A stretch of DNA of 32,400 nt from Candidatus Desulfovibrio gallistercoris (GCA_019118745.1 DWYJ01000030.1:1-32400); one strand, 5' to 3'; positions 16,043 through 24,245 are shown, numbered from the stretch's first letter. Made by a program: numbers and translations. Notes: generated from the sequence alone by a model not told the origin.

Positions 16043-16138
16043 AGAATACACCTCACGTCGCATTGATGTACGCGTAAGCCCGCGCCAGCGCAAGCCCTGC
16101 CCGCCATGCCGCGCCGTGCGGACGCGGGAACGCGTCCA

Positions 16139-16218
16139 GGGGGAAGGGGAACCCCTCCGCCTGCGCTGGAGGGGTTCCCCTTCCCCCCAAGCCCCCATCC
16201 CTTCCCCAGCGCGCTTTT
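16139..16218. repeat. GC-rich dispersed repeat, copy B, with 20-bp inverted repeat
   Basis: Bases 16139-16158 and 16168-16187 are exact 20-bp reverse complements around a 9-base loop; each arm contains GGGGTTCCCC and the right arm reads into the motif also found at 7-24 and 75-92. The following AAGCCCCCATCCCTTCCCC (16189 on) matches 23848-23877 with few changes. It occupies most of the gap between the DUF1786 gene and the first tRNA-Leu. Confidence 0.8.
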
Positions 16219-16325
16219 ACCGGAGAAGACGAAAAAAACGGCGACATGCAGGCCGCACCCTGTCCGCAGGTCTCCCGGTAGGATGCGCGGCCGCACCCCC
16301 CTCCCACAGCCGGAGAAAAAAAGAC

Positions 16326-16354
16326 TTGCCTGCTGCACGAAAAAACGTTAATGA
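16326..16354 (+). promoter_or_regulatory. σ70-type promoter of first tRNA-Leu
   Basis: TTGCCT (16326-16331) and TAATGA (16349-16354) are 17 bases apart, and the tRNA starts 11 bases later. The same AAAAAAAGACTTGCC block precedes the second tRNA copy, which supports a functional -35 region. Confidence 0.7.
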
Positions 16355-16365
16355 TTCTCTTCGCC

Positions 16366-16450
16366 GCCGAGGTGGTGGAACTGGTAGACACGCTATCTTG
16401 AGGGGGTAGTGGCAATAGCTGTGCGGGTTCGAGTCCCGCCCTCGGCACCA
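16366..16450 (+). tRNA. tRNA-Leu(GAG), copy 1
   Basis: An 85-base type II tRNA including encoded CCA. The acceptor stem pairs GCCGAGG with CCTCGGC. The anticodon stem CTATC/GGTAG encloses loop TTGAGGG, so the anticodon is GAG (reads CUC/CUU). The variable arm is long, as leucine tRNAs require, and the T-arm is GCGGG-TTCGAGT-CCCGC. An identical gene lies 343 bases downstream. Confidence 0.95.
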
Positions 16451-16460
16451 GTCCGCAAGC

Positions 16461-16496
16461 AAGGGTCACGGAGATTTCCGTGACCCTTTTCTTTTT
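16461..16496 (+). terminator. Intrinsic terminator of tRNA-Leu copy 1
   Basis: A 12-bp stem (AAGGGTCACGGA, 16461-16472, with its complement 16477-16488) has loop GATT and is followed by a T-rich run. The second tRNA copy has the same stem with loop GATG. Confidence 0.9.
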
Positions 16497-16670
16497 GTCG
16501 TCGATATTCGCGGGGAACCGTCCACTATCGCCCGCCGGTTCCACTGCGAAAGCGCAAACGGCATATCGCCGCATGCGGAACAAATCCTCTGCCCTCCCCC
16601 CGACGAAAAGCCGGTCGGTCCGTTTGCCCTGGGGACACTGTGGCCTCCCGCCGTCTCCTGAAAAAAAGAC

Positions 16671-16699
16671 TTGCCAAGTGCTGCGCTTTGGTCTATACG
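16671..16699 (+). promoter_or_regulatory. σ70-type promoter of second tRNA-Leu
   Basis: TTGCCA (16671-16676) and TATACG (16694-16699) are 17 bases apart, and the tRNA starts ten bases later. The sequence between the boxes differs from copy 1 while the boxes and spacing are kept. Confidence 0.75.
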
Positions 16700-16708
16700 T
16701 TTTCTGCC

Positions 16709-16793
16709 GCCGAGGTGGTGGAACTGGTAGACACGCTATCTTGAGGGGGTAGTGGCAATAGCTGTGCGGGTTCGAGTCCCGCCCTCGGCACCA
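16709..16793 (+). tRNA. tRNA-Leu(GAG), copy 2
   Basis: This 85-base gene is identical in sequence to the copy at 16366-16450, including the GAG anticodon and the encoded CCA. It carries its own promoter and terminator, so each copy is an independent transcription unit. Confidence 0.95.
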
Positions 16794-16803
16794 GTCCGCA
16801 AGC

Positions 16804-16835
16804 AAGGGTCACGGAGATGTCCGTGACCCTTTTTT
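16804..16835 (+). terminator. Intrinsic terminator of tRNA-Leu copy 2
   Basis: The same 12-bp stem as after copy 1 (16804-16815 with 16820-16831) has loop GATG and a run of six Ts. Confidence 0.9.
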
Positions 16836-16922
16836 GTTATGCCGTGCCGACGCGTTTCCGGCTTGTGCGGCCGCGTACCGCCCCCAGCGCCGGCGGACCA
16901 TGAGGCCGTTTCCGCCTTGTAC

Positions 16923-17070
16923 TAGAGCATTTTCCGTTTGAAACGCTTGGTGTTTCAAACCATGCGGCCTGGCGTTTCGCGGGAAAAAACACGGTTTTTC
17001 CGCCTGGTTTGGGCCGGGCGGCGCTGTGCCGCCGTCCCGCATTTTACTTTTTCAAAGGCAAAATGCGCTA
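16923..17070. mobile_element. MITE-like element, copy 1
   Basis: About 148 bases bounded by TAGAGCATTTT (16923-16933) and AAAATGCGCTA (17060-17070), an inverted repeat with one mismatch, each end beginning with TA. Inside are a GTTTGAAAC/GTTTCAAAC stem (16936-16960) and the block GGCGGCGCTGTGC shared with copy 2. It has no coding capacity. TA at both ends suggests mobilisation by an IS630/mariner-type transposase, which is not present in this window. Confidence 0.75.
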
Positions 17071-17178
17071 AAACGCTTCGGCGCTCCTGCCGCCGGGCTT
17101 GCCGCTGGCGGACGAGCGCCCGCCCCCCTTCTCCACCAACGGGAAAAAGGCTATGATTGGGCTGTGCGCTGTCGGCAT

Positions 17179-17305
17179 TAGAGCATTTTCCGTTTGAAAC
17201 GCTTGGCATTTCGTAAAAAAACGTGGTTTTTCCGCTTGGTTTCGGCCGGGCGGCGCTGTGCTGCCGCCTCGCATTTTGCCTTTTTTTCAAAGACAAAATG
17301 CTCTA
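17179..17305. mobile_element. MITE-like element, copy 2
   Basis: A 127-base element in the same orientation as copy 1, with perfect 11-bp terminal inverted repeats TAGAGCATTTT (17179-17189) and AAAATGCTCTA (17295-17305). It shares GAGCATTTTCCGTTTGAAAC, a TTTTTCCGC-TTGGTTT block and the right-end hairpin with copy 1. It ends 77 bases before hsdM. Between the two copies (17071-17178) I see no gene. Confidence 0.8.
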
Positions 17306-17382
17306 ACGCCGTTGCCGCGCCATGCCGCCAGAGAGCGGAGGGCTTTCCCTCCGCTCAGGGCGGAATCATACAAGGATGCCAA

Positions 17383-19317
17383 ATGGACACCAAAAGCCTG
17401 AAAAAACTGGAAGCCCAGTTGTGGGAATCCGCCGACATGCTCCGCGCCGGTTCCAAGCTGACCTCCAATGAATACTGCATGCCGGTGCTCGGCCTGATCT
17501 TCCTGCGCTACGCCTATAGCCGCTTCAAGCTGGTGGAGGCCGAGATCCTCAAGGATCGCCCTGTGCGCAACGGGCGCGTGCTGCCCGTGACGGCCTCGGA
17601 TTTCAGCGCCAAGAGCGCTCTCTTCCTCCCGGAGATGGCGCGCTATTCCTTTTTGATGGGACTGCCCGCCGATATCCCCTCGGCCGGTCTGCACAGCGTG
17701 AGCGGCCAGCCGCTGAACAGCCTCGGCGAAGTGGTGAACAACGCCATGGAGCTCATCGAAGGCCAGAGCGCCCAGCTTTCCGGCGTCCTGCCCAGAGAGT
17801 ACGGCAAGTTCTCTTCGGAACTGCTGAGCGAGCTCCTCCGCATTTTCAACAATGACGCTCTCGATGCCGTAGGCGGCGACGTCATCGGCCGCATCTATGA
17901 GTACTTCCTCAACAAGTTTGCCAAAAACATCGCCGCGGACGACGGCGTGTTCTTCACGCCCAAATCGCTGGTGAAGATGATCGTCAACGTCCTTGAGCCG
18001 GAACGGGGCATCCTGCTTGACCCGGCCTGCGGCAGTGGCGGCATGTTCGTGCAGACGGGGGATTTCGTCCACGCGGCGGGCATGGCCGCCAACAGCGCCA
18101 TGACCTTCTACGGGCAGGAAAAGGTGGAATACAACGCCCGCCTCTGCCTGATGAACATGGCCGTGCACGGCCTGACCGCATCCATCGCCTCCGGCGACGC
18201 GGCCAACAGCTTTTATCAGGATGCTCACAACCTCGTGGGCCGTTGCGACTACGTGATGGCCAATCCCCCTTTCAACGTGGACAAGGTGAAGGCCGAGTCC
18301 ACCTCCAGCGCCGGGCGGCTGCCCTTTGGCCTACCTGCCGTCAACAAGAACAAGGATGTGAGCAACGCCAACTATCTGTGGATATCCTATTTCTACGCCT
18401 ACCTGAACGAACGGGGCCGGGCGGGCTTCGTCATGGCCTCCTCCGCCACCGACAGTCAGAAGAAGGACAAGGACATCCGCAGGCAGCTTGTGGAAACGAG
18501 CCATGTGGACGTGATGATCAGCGTGGGCAACAACTTCTTCTATACCAAAAGCCTGCCCTGCACCCTCTGGTTCTTCGACAAGGGTAAACCCGACCACCTG
18601 CGGGACACGGTGCTCTTCATCGACGCCCGCAACTACTACACCGTGGTGGACCGCACGCTCAACGAGTGGAACGAGTGGCAGCTCCAGAACCTGGCCGCCA
18701 TCGTCTGGCTCTACCGTGGCGAGACGCAGCGTTACCGCGACCTGCTGGCCGCCTACCGGCAAGAGTTGTCCGCCTGCATTTGGACCACGGGAAAACGGCA
18801 ACTCTCCGACAAGGGGGCCAGCCTGCCCCTGCCGGTGAGCGATGCCCCCGGCCCGGAGGATGCGACCTTCTCCCTGCCGCCTGACGCCACCTTCCAAAAC
18901 TGCCTCGAAGCGCTCCAGTCCTTCCTTGAGGAGCAGCGGGAGCAGTCCCGCACGGCGGAGGCAACCGCCAAACGCGCGGAAAAGAAACAGGCCGCCGCCC
19001 TCTGGGAGGAACGCCTTGCCGAAGTGGAGAGCGCCCTCCTTGTCGCGCAGGAGGCCCAGTGGCTCTACGCAAGGTTCGGGGACGGCGTGTATGCCGACAT
19101 CCCCGGCCTGTGCCGCGTGGCCGGACGCAAGGAGATAGAGGAAAAGAACTTTTCCCTCACTGCGGGCGCGTATGTGGGCGTGCCCCCGGCGGAAGACGAC
19201 GGCGTGGACTTTGCCCAGCGTATGGATGAGATCCACGCGGAGCTCGTGCGCCTCCAGGCCGAAAGCAACGCGCTCATGGAGACCATTTCTCGAAACTGGC
19301 AGGAGATGGGGCTATGA
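17383..19317 (+). CDS. hsdM: Type I restriction-modification DNA methyltransferase subunit HsdM
   Basis: A 644-residue adenine-N6 methyltransferase subunit that pairs with HsdS to methylate the recognition site and joins HsdR for restriction. The N-terminal helical HsdM_N-like part covers about residues 1-150. The SAM motif DPACGSGGMF starts at D213 and the catalytic NPPF is at 294-297. The following target-handling segment ends near residue 430. About residues 500-644 form a charged, coiled-coil-like tail (EEQREQSRTAEATAKRAEKK and beyond) that should pack against HsdS. The ATG at 17383 follows AAGGA with six bases between; upstream in-frame codons run into the MITE. The stop overlaps the hsdS start (ATGA). 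All key residues are intact, so it should be active. Confidence 0.94.
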   Translation: MDTKSLKKLEAQLWESADMLRAGSKLTSNEYCMPVLGLIFLRYAYSRFKLVEAEILKDRPVRNGRVLPVTASDFSAKSALFLPEMARYSFLMGLPADIPSAGLHSVSGQPLNSLGEVVNNAMELIEGQSAQLSGVLPREYGKFSSELLSELLRIFNNDALDAVGGDVIGRIYEYFLNKFAKNIAADDGVFFTPKSLVKMIVNVLEPERGILLDPACGSGGMFVQTGDFVHAAGMAANSAMTFYGQEKVEYNARLCLMNMAVHGLTASIASGDAANSFYQDAHNLVGRCDYVMANPPFNVDKVKAESTSSAGRLPFGLPAVNKNKDVSNANYLWISYFYAYLNERGRAGFVMASSATDSQKKDKDIRRQLVETSHVDVMISVGNNFFYTKSLPCTLWFFDKGKPDHLRDTVLFIDARNYYTVVDRTLNEWNEWQLQNLAAIVWLYRGETQRYRDLLAAYRQELSACIWTTGKRQLSDKGASLPLPVSDAPGPEDATFSLPPDATFQNCLEALQSFLEEQREQSRTAEATAKRAEKKQAAALWEERLAEVESALLVAQEAQWLYARFGDGVYADIPGLCRVAGRKEIEEKNFSLTAGAYVGVPPAEDDGVDFAQRMDEIHAELVRLQAESNALMETISRNWQEMGL

Positions 19318-20501
19318 GCTGGCAGAAAGTTACTATCGCAAGCGTATGTGAAGGAATTTATGATGGCCCACATGCTACACCTGCACCTAGTGAATCTGGA
19401 GCTATCTTTCTAGGTATCCACAACTTTGTAAATGGAAGATTGGACTTATCAAATGTAAAATATATTTCGTTTGATGACCTTCCGAAATGGACAAGGAGAG
19501 TAACACCGCAAGAAAACGATATTGTCTTTTCGTATGAGGCTACTTTAAATCTTTATGCTATCATTCCCCCTGATTTTCTAGGATGTTTGGGGCGAAGAAT
19601 GGCTTTGATTCGTGTAAATCCTCAAAAAATTTATTATAAATTTCTCTACTATTATTTTTTTTCGCCTGAATGGCGTGCTCTCATAGCTGAAAAAACTATT
19701 TTAGGTGCAACAGTTGACAGAATCCCCTTGACGACGTTTCCTCAGTTTTTGATTTCCCTTCCTCCCCGTGCGACGCAGCATCGTATAGCAGATATTCTTT
19801 CCGCCTATGACGACCTCATCGAAAACAACCAGAAGCAGATACAGCTTCTGGAAGAGGCCGCGCAGCGTTTGTACAAAGAATGGTTTGTTGACCTGCGCTT
19901 CCCCGGCCACGAAAACACGCGGATCGTGGATGGTGTGCCTGAGGGGTGGGAAGTCTGTACTATTGATGATATATCTTCATTGCGAAAAACAGCCATAAAA
20001 GCCCCCAATATCCCTCCCGGAATACCATATATTGGGCTGGAGCATATACCTCGTAAAGATTTTTGTCTTTCTTCTTGGGGAGATTCATCCGATGTTTCTA
20101 GCACTAAATATCAATACAAAGAAAATGACATACTATTTGGGAAAATACGACCTTATTTTCATAAGGTTGGATTTTCTATAAATAACGGAGTAACATCTAC
20201 AGACACTCTAGTAATGACAGCAAAAAAAGATTCTTTATGGCCGATTTTATTGCTGTCTGTTTTTAGTAAAGACTTTGTCAACTATTCTTACCAAAACTGC
20301 AAAGAAGGATCAAAAATGCCTAGGGCTGATTGGAATATAATGAAAAGCTATAAGGTATTAAATCCAGAAAAAAATATTTTGAAAAAATTTAACAACAATA
20401 TCTTTAGCATAACAAAAAAAATAAAAATTTTAGCACATCAAAACAATATTATCAGCGAAACTCGAAATATGCTTCTTCCGAAACTTATGAAAAAAATTTA
20501 A
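19314..20501 (+). CDS. hsdS: Type I restriction-modification specificity subunit HsdS
   Basis: A 395-residue DNA-recognition subunit. Two target-recognition domains are visible: TRD1, about residues 1-160, and TRD2, about 206-370, each reading one half of a bipartite site. Between them is a conserved helical spacer (ILSAYDDLIENNQKQIQLLE, then RLYKEWFVDLRFPGH). A C-terminal helix (ISETRNMLLPKLMKKI) plays the same role for the second half. Both TRDs are AT-rich with A/T homopolymers, whereas the spacer coding bases (about 19801-19945) have the GC-rich composition of hsdM and hsdR. Such patchwork is expected when TRD cassettes are exchanged between strains. The start overlaps the hsdM stop by four bases. 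The recognition sequence cannot be read from the protein. Confidence 0.93.
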   Translation: MSWQKVTIASVCEGIYDGPHATPAPSESGAIFLGIHNFVNGRLDLSNVKYISFDDLPKWTRRVTPQENDIVFSYEATLNLYAIIPPDFLGCLGRRMALIRVNPQKIYYKFLYYYFFSPEWRALIAEKTILGATVDRIPLTTFPQFLISLPPRATQHRIADILSAYDDLIENNQKQIQLLEEAAQRLYKEWFVDLRFPGHENTRIVDGVPEGWEVCTIDDISSLRKTAIKAPNIPPGIPYIGLEHIPRKDFCLSSWGDSSDVSSTKYQYKENDILFGKIRPYFHKVGFSINNGVTSTDTLVMTAKKDSLWPILLLSVFSKDFVNYSYQNCKEGSKMPRADWNIMKSYKVLNPEKNILKKFNNNIFSITKKIKILAHQNNIISETRNMLLPKLMKKI

Positions 20502-20552
20502 TTTTTTGATAATAGCCTCACACAATAAAAACGCCGCCCAGGAGGCCATCCC

Positions 20553-23500
20553 ATGAGCTACGACTACTCCGAAAACATACTGGTACAGGAAAGCGCGGGC
20601 GAGCTGCTCCAGCAGGAGTTGGGCTGGGAGGTGGCCTTTGCCTACGACCGCGAGGTGCTGGGGCCTGAGGGGACGTTCGGGCGCACGGCGTATTCGGAGG
20701 TTTTGCTCAGCCGGTATTTTCGCGCGGCCCTGCAACGGCTCAACCCCTGGCTTGCGGCATCCCAGATCGACGAGGCGGAGAGCAGGCTGAAGAGTTGCCT
20801 TGTCACGGCGTCCCTGCTCCAGATCAACAAGGAGAAGTACGGGCTCATCCGCAACGGCATACCGGTCAGCGTCCGGCTGCCGGACGGCGGGAGCGAGGAG
20901 CGGCTCGTCCGCGTCATCGACTTTGACAAGCCGGAGAACAATCACTTCCTGGCCATCAGGGAAATGAAGATCCACGGCAGCCTGTACCGCCGCCGGACGG
21001 ACATCGTGGGCTTCGTCAACGGCATACCCCTGCTTTTTGTGGAGCTGAAAAAACCCTCCGTGGCGGTGGAGAACGCCTATACCGACAATTACACCGACTA
21101 TCTGGACACCATCCCCCAGCTTTTCCATTTCAATGCCTTCCTCATCCTTTCCAACGGGATCGAGGCCAAGGTAGGGACGCTGGGCAGCAAGTACGCCTTT
21201 TTCCACGAATGGAAACGCCTTGCGGAGAGCGACGCGGGCAGCGTGGCGCTGGAAACCATGCTGCGGGGCATCTGCCGCAAGGAGAATTTCCTCGATCTGC
21301 TGGAGAATTTCCTGCTGTTCGACCGCAGCGGCGGCAGGCTGGTCAAGATCCTTGCCCGCAACCACCAGTATCTGGGCGTCAACGAGGCCGTCAAAGCCTA
21401 TGCCGACCGCAAGCTGCGCAACGGCAAACTGGGGGTCTTCTGGCATACGCAGGGCAGCGGCAAGAGCTATTCCATGCTTTTCCTCGCCCGGAAGATCCGC
21501 CGCAAGTTTCCCGGCTCGCCGACCTTCGTCATCCTGACAGACCGAGAGGAACTCAACCGCCAGATCAGCGAGACCTTCGAGAACTGCGATGCGCTGGGCG
21601 AGGGCCTCAAGTCCAAAGAGTGCATCGCCACCAGCGGCAGCGACCTTGTGGGCAAGCTGCGGGGGAACCCCAGCTTCATCTTCACGCTGATCCACAAGTT
21701 CAATCAGCCGGACGTGCCGCCCATCACGCCGGATCACGACATCATCATCATGTCGGACGAGGCGCACCGCTCGCAATACGGCCTGTTTGCCGAGAACATG
21801 TGCCGTCTGCTGCCCACGGCCTCGCGCATCGGTTTTACCGGCACGCCCCTGCTTGCCGACGACAACATCACCGAACGCACCTTCGGCGGCTACATCTCCA
21901 TTTACGACTTCCAGCGCGCCGTCGAAGACCACGCCACCGTGCCGCTCTATTATGAGAACCGGGGCGAACGCCTGAAGGACATCCCCTCCCCCGACATCAC
22001 GGACAGGATACTTGAGGCCATCGAACAGGCCGACCTCGACCCGCAACAGCAGGAACGGCTGGAACGGGAATTTGCCAAAGAGATCCATCTGCTGACCGCG
22101 ACACCCCGCCTGGAAGCCGTGGCCCGCGACTTCGTGCGGCATTATTCCGACCTGTGGACCAGCGGCAAGGCCATGTTCGTTTGTCTGAACAAGGTCACCT
22201 GCGTACGTATGTACGAACTTGCGGTCCGCTTCTGGCAGGAGGAGAAGGAAGCGCTCGCCCGGCGGAAGGATCAGGCCGGGCAGCAGGAAGCGCAGGAGCT
22301 TGCCCGCAAGCTGGCATGGATGGAAGAGACCGAGATGGCCGTGGTCATCAGTCAGGAGCAGAACGAGGTGCAGACGTTCCGCGCCTGGGGGCTGGACATC
22401 GCCCCCCACCGCGAAAAGATGGAAAAACGCGAGCTGGACAAGGAATTCAAGGACGCCGCCCATCCGCTGCGGGTAGTCTTCGTCTGCGCCATGTGGCTTA
22501 CCGGCTTCGACGTGCCGAGCCTGTCCTGCCTCTATCTGGACAAGCCCCTCAAGGCCCACACCCTGATGCAGACCATCGCCCGCGCGAACCGCGTTGCCGA
22601 AGGCAAGAGCAACGGCCTCATCATCGACTATGTGGGCATCGTCAAGGCCCTCCGCAAGGCTCTTGCCGACTACACTGCCCACGACGGCAGCGGCGGCGGC
22701 AACTGCCCCGCCGTGGACAAGGCGAAGCTGCTGGATCGCCTGAGGGAGGACATCGACGCCGCGGAGCGCCTGCTTTCCGGGCTGGGCATCGTGCTGGCGG
22801 ATATCGTCAGCGCCCGCCACTTTGCCAGGCTCGACCTGCTCCAAAGGGCGGCAAACGCGCTCTGCGGTGATGTGAAGGCGAAAAAGTCCTTTCAGTCCTG
22901 CGTCGGTGAGCTGCTCCGCCTGTGCAAATATGTCGACCGGGAGGACGTGACGGACGACGTGCGCGCCAGGCGCGACGCCCTGGAGGCCATACTCGGCATC
23001 GTGTACGCACGCCGCCAGCCCGCGGACAACGAGCCCCTGAAAGCCCAAATCAATGCCATCATCAGCGAGTACGTCGCCGTGGAGACGGCATCCCCGCAAG
23101 ACAGCTCGCAATTCGACATCAGCAAGATCGACTTTGCCCTGCTCCAAACGGAATTCGCCCGCTCCAAACGCCAGCATCTCATCCTGAAGGATCTGGAAGA
23201 CCTCATGCAGCGGCAGCTCGACGCCATGCTCCAGGCCGATCCCAGCCGCATCGACTATTACGAACGCTATCAGAAGATCATCGAAGCCTACAACAAGGAA
23301 CAGGACAGGGCCGGCATCGAACAGACCTTCATGGAACTGATGAACCTGGCCGCCGCTATGGACGAGGAGCGTACCCGCTACATCCGTGAGGGCTTCAGCA
23401 GCGTGGAAGAACTGAGCGTGTATGACATGCTTTTTTCGGAAAACCTGTCCCCGCAGGACATCAAGACCATCAAGGCCGTAGCCAGGGATCTGCTGGCGAA

Positions 23501-23687
23501 GATAAAGGAAAAGATCGCCGAAATGGATCACTGGACGCAAAAACAGGCGACCCGTGACGCCCTGGGCAACCTCATCCGGGACGAGCTGTGGCGGACCCTG
23601 CCGAAAAGCTTCCCCGATGAAAGCATACCGACCTACCGCGACAAGATCTATGAATATGTCTTCCTGCGCTTCCGGGATGCCGCCTGA
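20553..23687 (+). CDS. hsdR: Type I restriction endonuclease subunit HsdR
   Basis: A 1044-residue motor-nuclease subunit that translocates DNA and cuts when the site is unmethylated. The N-terminal PD-(D/E)xK nuclease is seen in TDIVGFVNGIPLLFVELKK, with the E164-x-K166 pair. The SF2 motor shows Walker A HTQGSGKS with K304, the DEAH box at 402-405, motif III GFTGTP with TGTP at 429-432, and motif VI QTIARANR from residue 673. The rest is a helical C-terminal domain that docks on the methyltransferase. Length is standard and no disruption is seen. The ATG follows AGGAGG. A 51-base AT-rich gap separates it from hsdS, with no clear terminator, so all three genes are probably one operon. Confidence 0.95.
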   Translation: MSYDYSENILVQESAGELLQQELGWEVAFAYDREVLGPEGTFGRTAYSEVLLSRYFRAALQRLNPWLAASQIDEAESRLKSCLVTASLLQINKEKYGLIRNGIPVSVRLPDGGSEERLVRVIDFDKPENNHFLAIREMKIHGSLYRRRTDIVGFVNGIPLLFVELKKPSVAVENAYTDNYTDYLDTIPQLFHFNAFLILSNGIEAKVGTLGSKYAFFHEWKRLAESDAGSVALETMLRGICRKENFLDLLENFLLFDRSGGRLVKILARNHQYLGVNEAVKAYADRKLRNGKLGVFWHTQGSGKSYSMLFLARKIRRKFPGSPTFVILTDREELNRQISETFENCDALGEGLKSKECIATSGSDLVGKLRGNPSFIFTLIHKFNQPDVPPITPDHDIIIMSDEAHRSQYGLFAENMCRLLPTASRIGFTGTPLLADDNITERTFGGYISIYDFQRAVEDHATVPLYYENRGERLKDIPSPDITDRILEAIEQADLDPQQQERLEREFAKEIHLLTATPRLEAVARDFVRHYSDLWTSGKAMFVCLNKVTCVRMYELAVRFWQEEKEALARRKDQAGQQEAQELARKLAWMEETEMAVVISQEQNEVQTFRAWGLDIAPHREKMEKRELDKEFKDAAHPLRVVFVCAMWLTGFDVPSLSCLYLDKPLKAHTLMQTIARANRVAEGKSNGLIIDYVGIVKALRKALADYTAHDGSGGGNCPAVDKAKLLDRLREDIDAAERLLSGLGIVLADIVSARHFARLDLLQRAANALCGDVKAKKSFQSCVGELLRLCKYVDREDVTDDVRARRDALEAILGIVYARRQPADNEPLKAQINAIISEYVAVETASPQDSSQFDISKIDFALLQTEFARSKRQHLILKDLEDLMQRQLDAMLQADPSRIDYYERYQKIIEAYNKEQDRAGIEQTFMELMNLAAAMDEERTRYIREGFSSVEELSVYDMLFSENLSPQDIKTIKAVARDLLAKIKEKIAEMDHWTQKQATRDALGNLIRDELWRTLPKSFPDESIPTYRDKIYEYVFLRFRDAA

Positions 23688-23762
23688 GCCCACGCCAGCA
23701 AGACAAGAGCCTATTAAAATGCTATTCAGAAGGGAAGCCCCTCGTCTCGCGCGGGGCGGGGT

Positions 23763-23877
23763 GCTCTGCTGTCGATGCCCGTAAGGCTCCTGCGTCGCCT
23801 AACGGGCACGGCCCCCCGGGCCGCCTTTCGGTCGCTCCCTTCTTCCCAAGCCCCATCCCTTCCCCTGCGCGCTTTCT
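23763..23877. repeat. GC-rich dispersed repeat, copy C
   Basis: GCTCTGCTGTCGATGCCCGT (23763-23782) to ACGGGCACGGCCC (ending about 23813) is the reverse complement of the core of copy A (about 25-72), with a few changes. The part from 23848 (AAGCCCCATCCCTTCCCCTG) matches copy B from 16189. The gap 23688-24001 therefore consists mainly of repeat material; I see no gene in it. Confidence 0.75.
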
Positions 23878-23910
23878 CAGGGAAAAACGCTACAGATTGT
23901 TTTCCTTATG

Positions 23911-23936
23911 GGCATTTTACCTTTTTCAAAGGTAAA
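23911..23936. repeat. Right-end remnant of the MITE-like family
   Basis: GGCATTTTACCTTTTTCAAA followed by GGTAAA closely resembles the right-end hairpin of MITE copy 1 (17039-17064). It forms a perfect stem TTTACCTTT/AAAGGTAAA (23916-23936). No left end is found nearby, so it is a fragment. Confidence 0.5.
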
Positions 23937-24001
23937 CCGCTCCAGCCACACGAGCGGGTGACCTTCATTTGGCGCTCTGTCCCGAATCTGGCGGCAACCA
24001 C

Positions 24002-24036
24002 AAAAAAAAGCGCACTATGGATATTCCATAGTGCGC
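24002..24036 (-). terminator. Intrinsic terminator of the tRNA-Val/tRNA-Asp operon
   Basis: An 11-bp perfect stem, GCGCACTATGG (24010-24020) with CCATAGTGCGC (24026-24036), is followed on the - strand by a run of eight Ts. It lies ten bases beyond the tRNA-Asp 3' end. Confidence 0.92.
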
Positions 24037-24045
24037 CTTGCATTC

Positions 24046-24122
<77 letters not shown>

Positions 24123-24125
24123 AGA

Positions 24126-24201
24126 TGGTGGGCAGTACAGGACTTGAACCTGTGGCCCCCGCCTTGTAAGGGCGGTGCTCAACCAACTGAGCTAACTGCC
24201 C
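24126..24201 (-). tRNA. tRNA-Val(UAC)
   Basis: A 76-base tRNA including encoded CCA. On the - strand the acceptor stem is GGGCAGT with ACTGCCC. The anticodon stem CCGCC/GGCGG encloses CTTACAA, giving anticodon TAC. The D-loop and T-arm (TTCAAGT) are standard. It is the first gene of a two-tRNA operon. Confidence 0.95.
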
Positions 24202-24216
24202 CCGGGCAACAGCGTT

Positions 24217-24245
24217 CTCTTACCGTATACGCGCGCCTTCGTCAA
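24217..24245 (-). promoter_or_regulatory. Likely promoter of the tRNA-Val/tRNA-Asp operon
   Basis: On the - strand TTGACG (24240-24245) is followed after 17 bases by TAAGAG (24217-24222), with the tRNA 15 bases further. The -35 box is good and the -10 box weak. The stretch from here to 24387 shows no gene. Confidence 0.55.

Noticed and set aside
17129-17157. A hsd promoter with TATGAT at 17152-17157
   Set aside because: The -10 box is good, but the -35 region (TTCTCC) is poor and a MITE lies between it and hsdM, so the assignment is not supported.
19655-19662. A T8 tract in hsdS as a phase-variation switch
   Set aside because: The surrounding domain is generally AT-rich with several similar runs, the frame is open, and nothing shows length variation.
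20430-23693. A 1087-codon open frame on the - strand
   Set aside because: It is a mirror frame of hsdR, which has all its motifs intact on the + strand.
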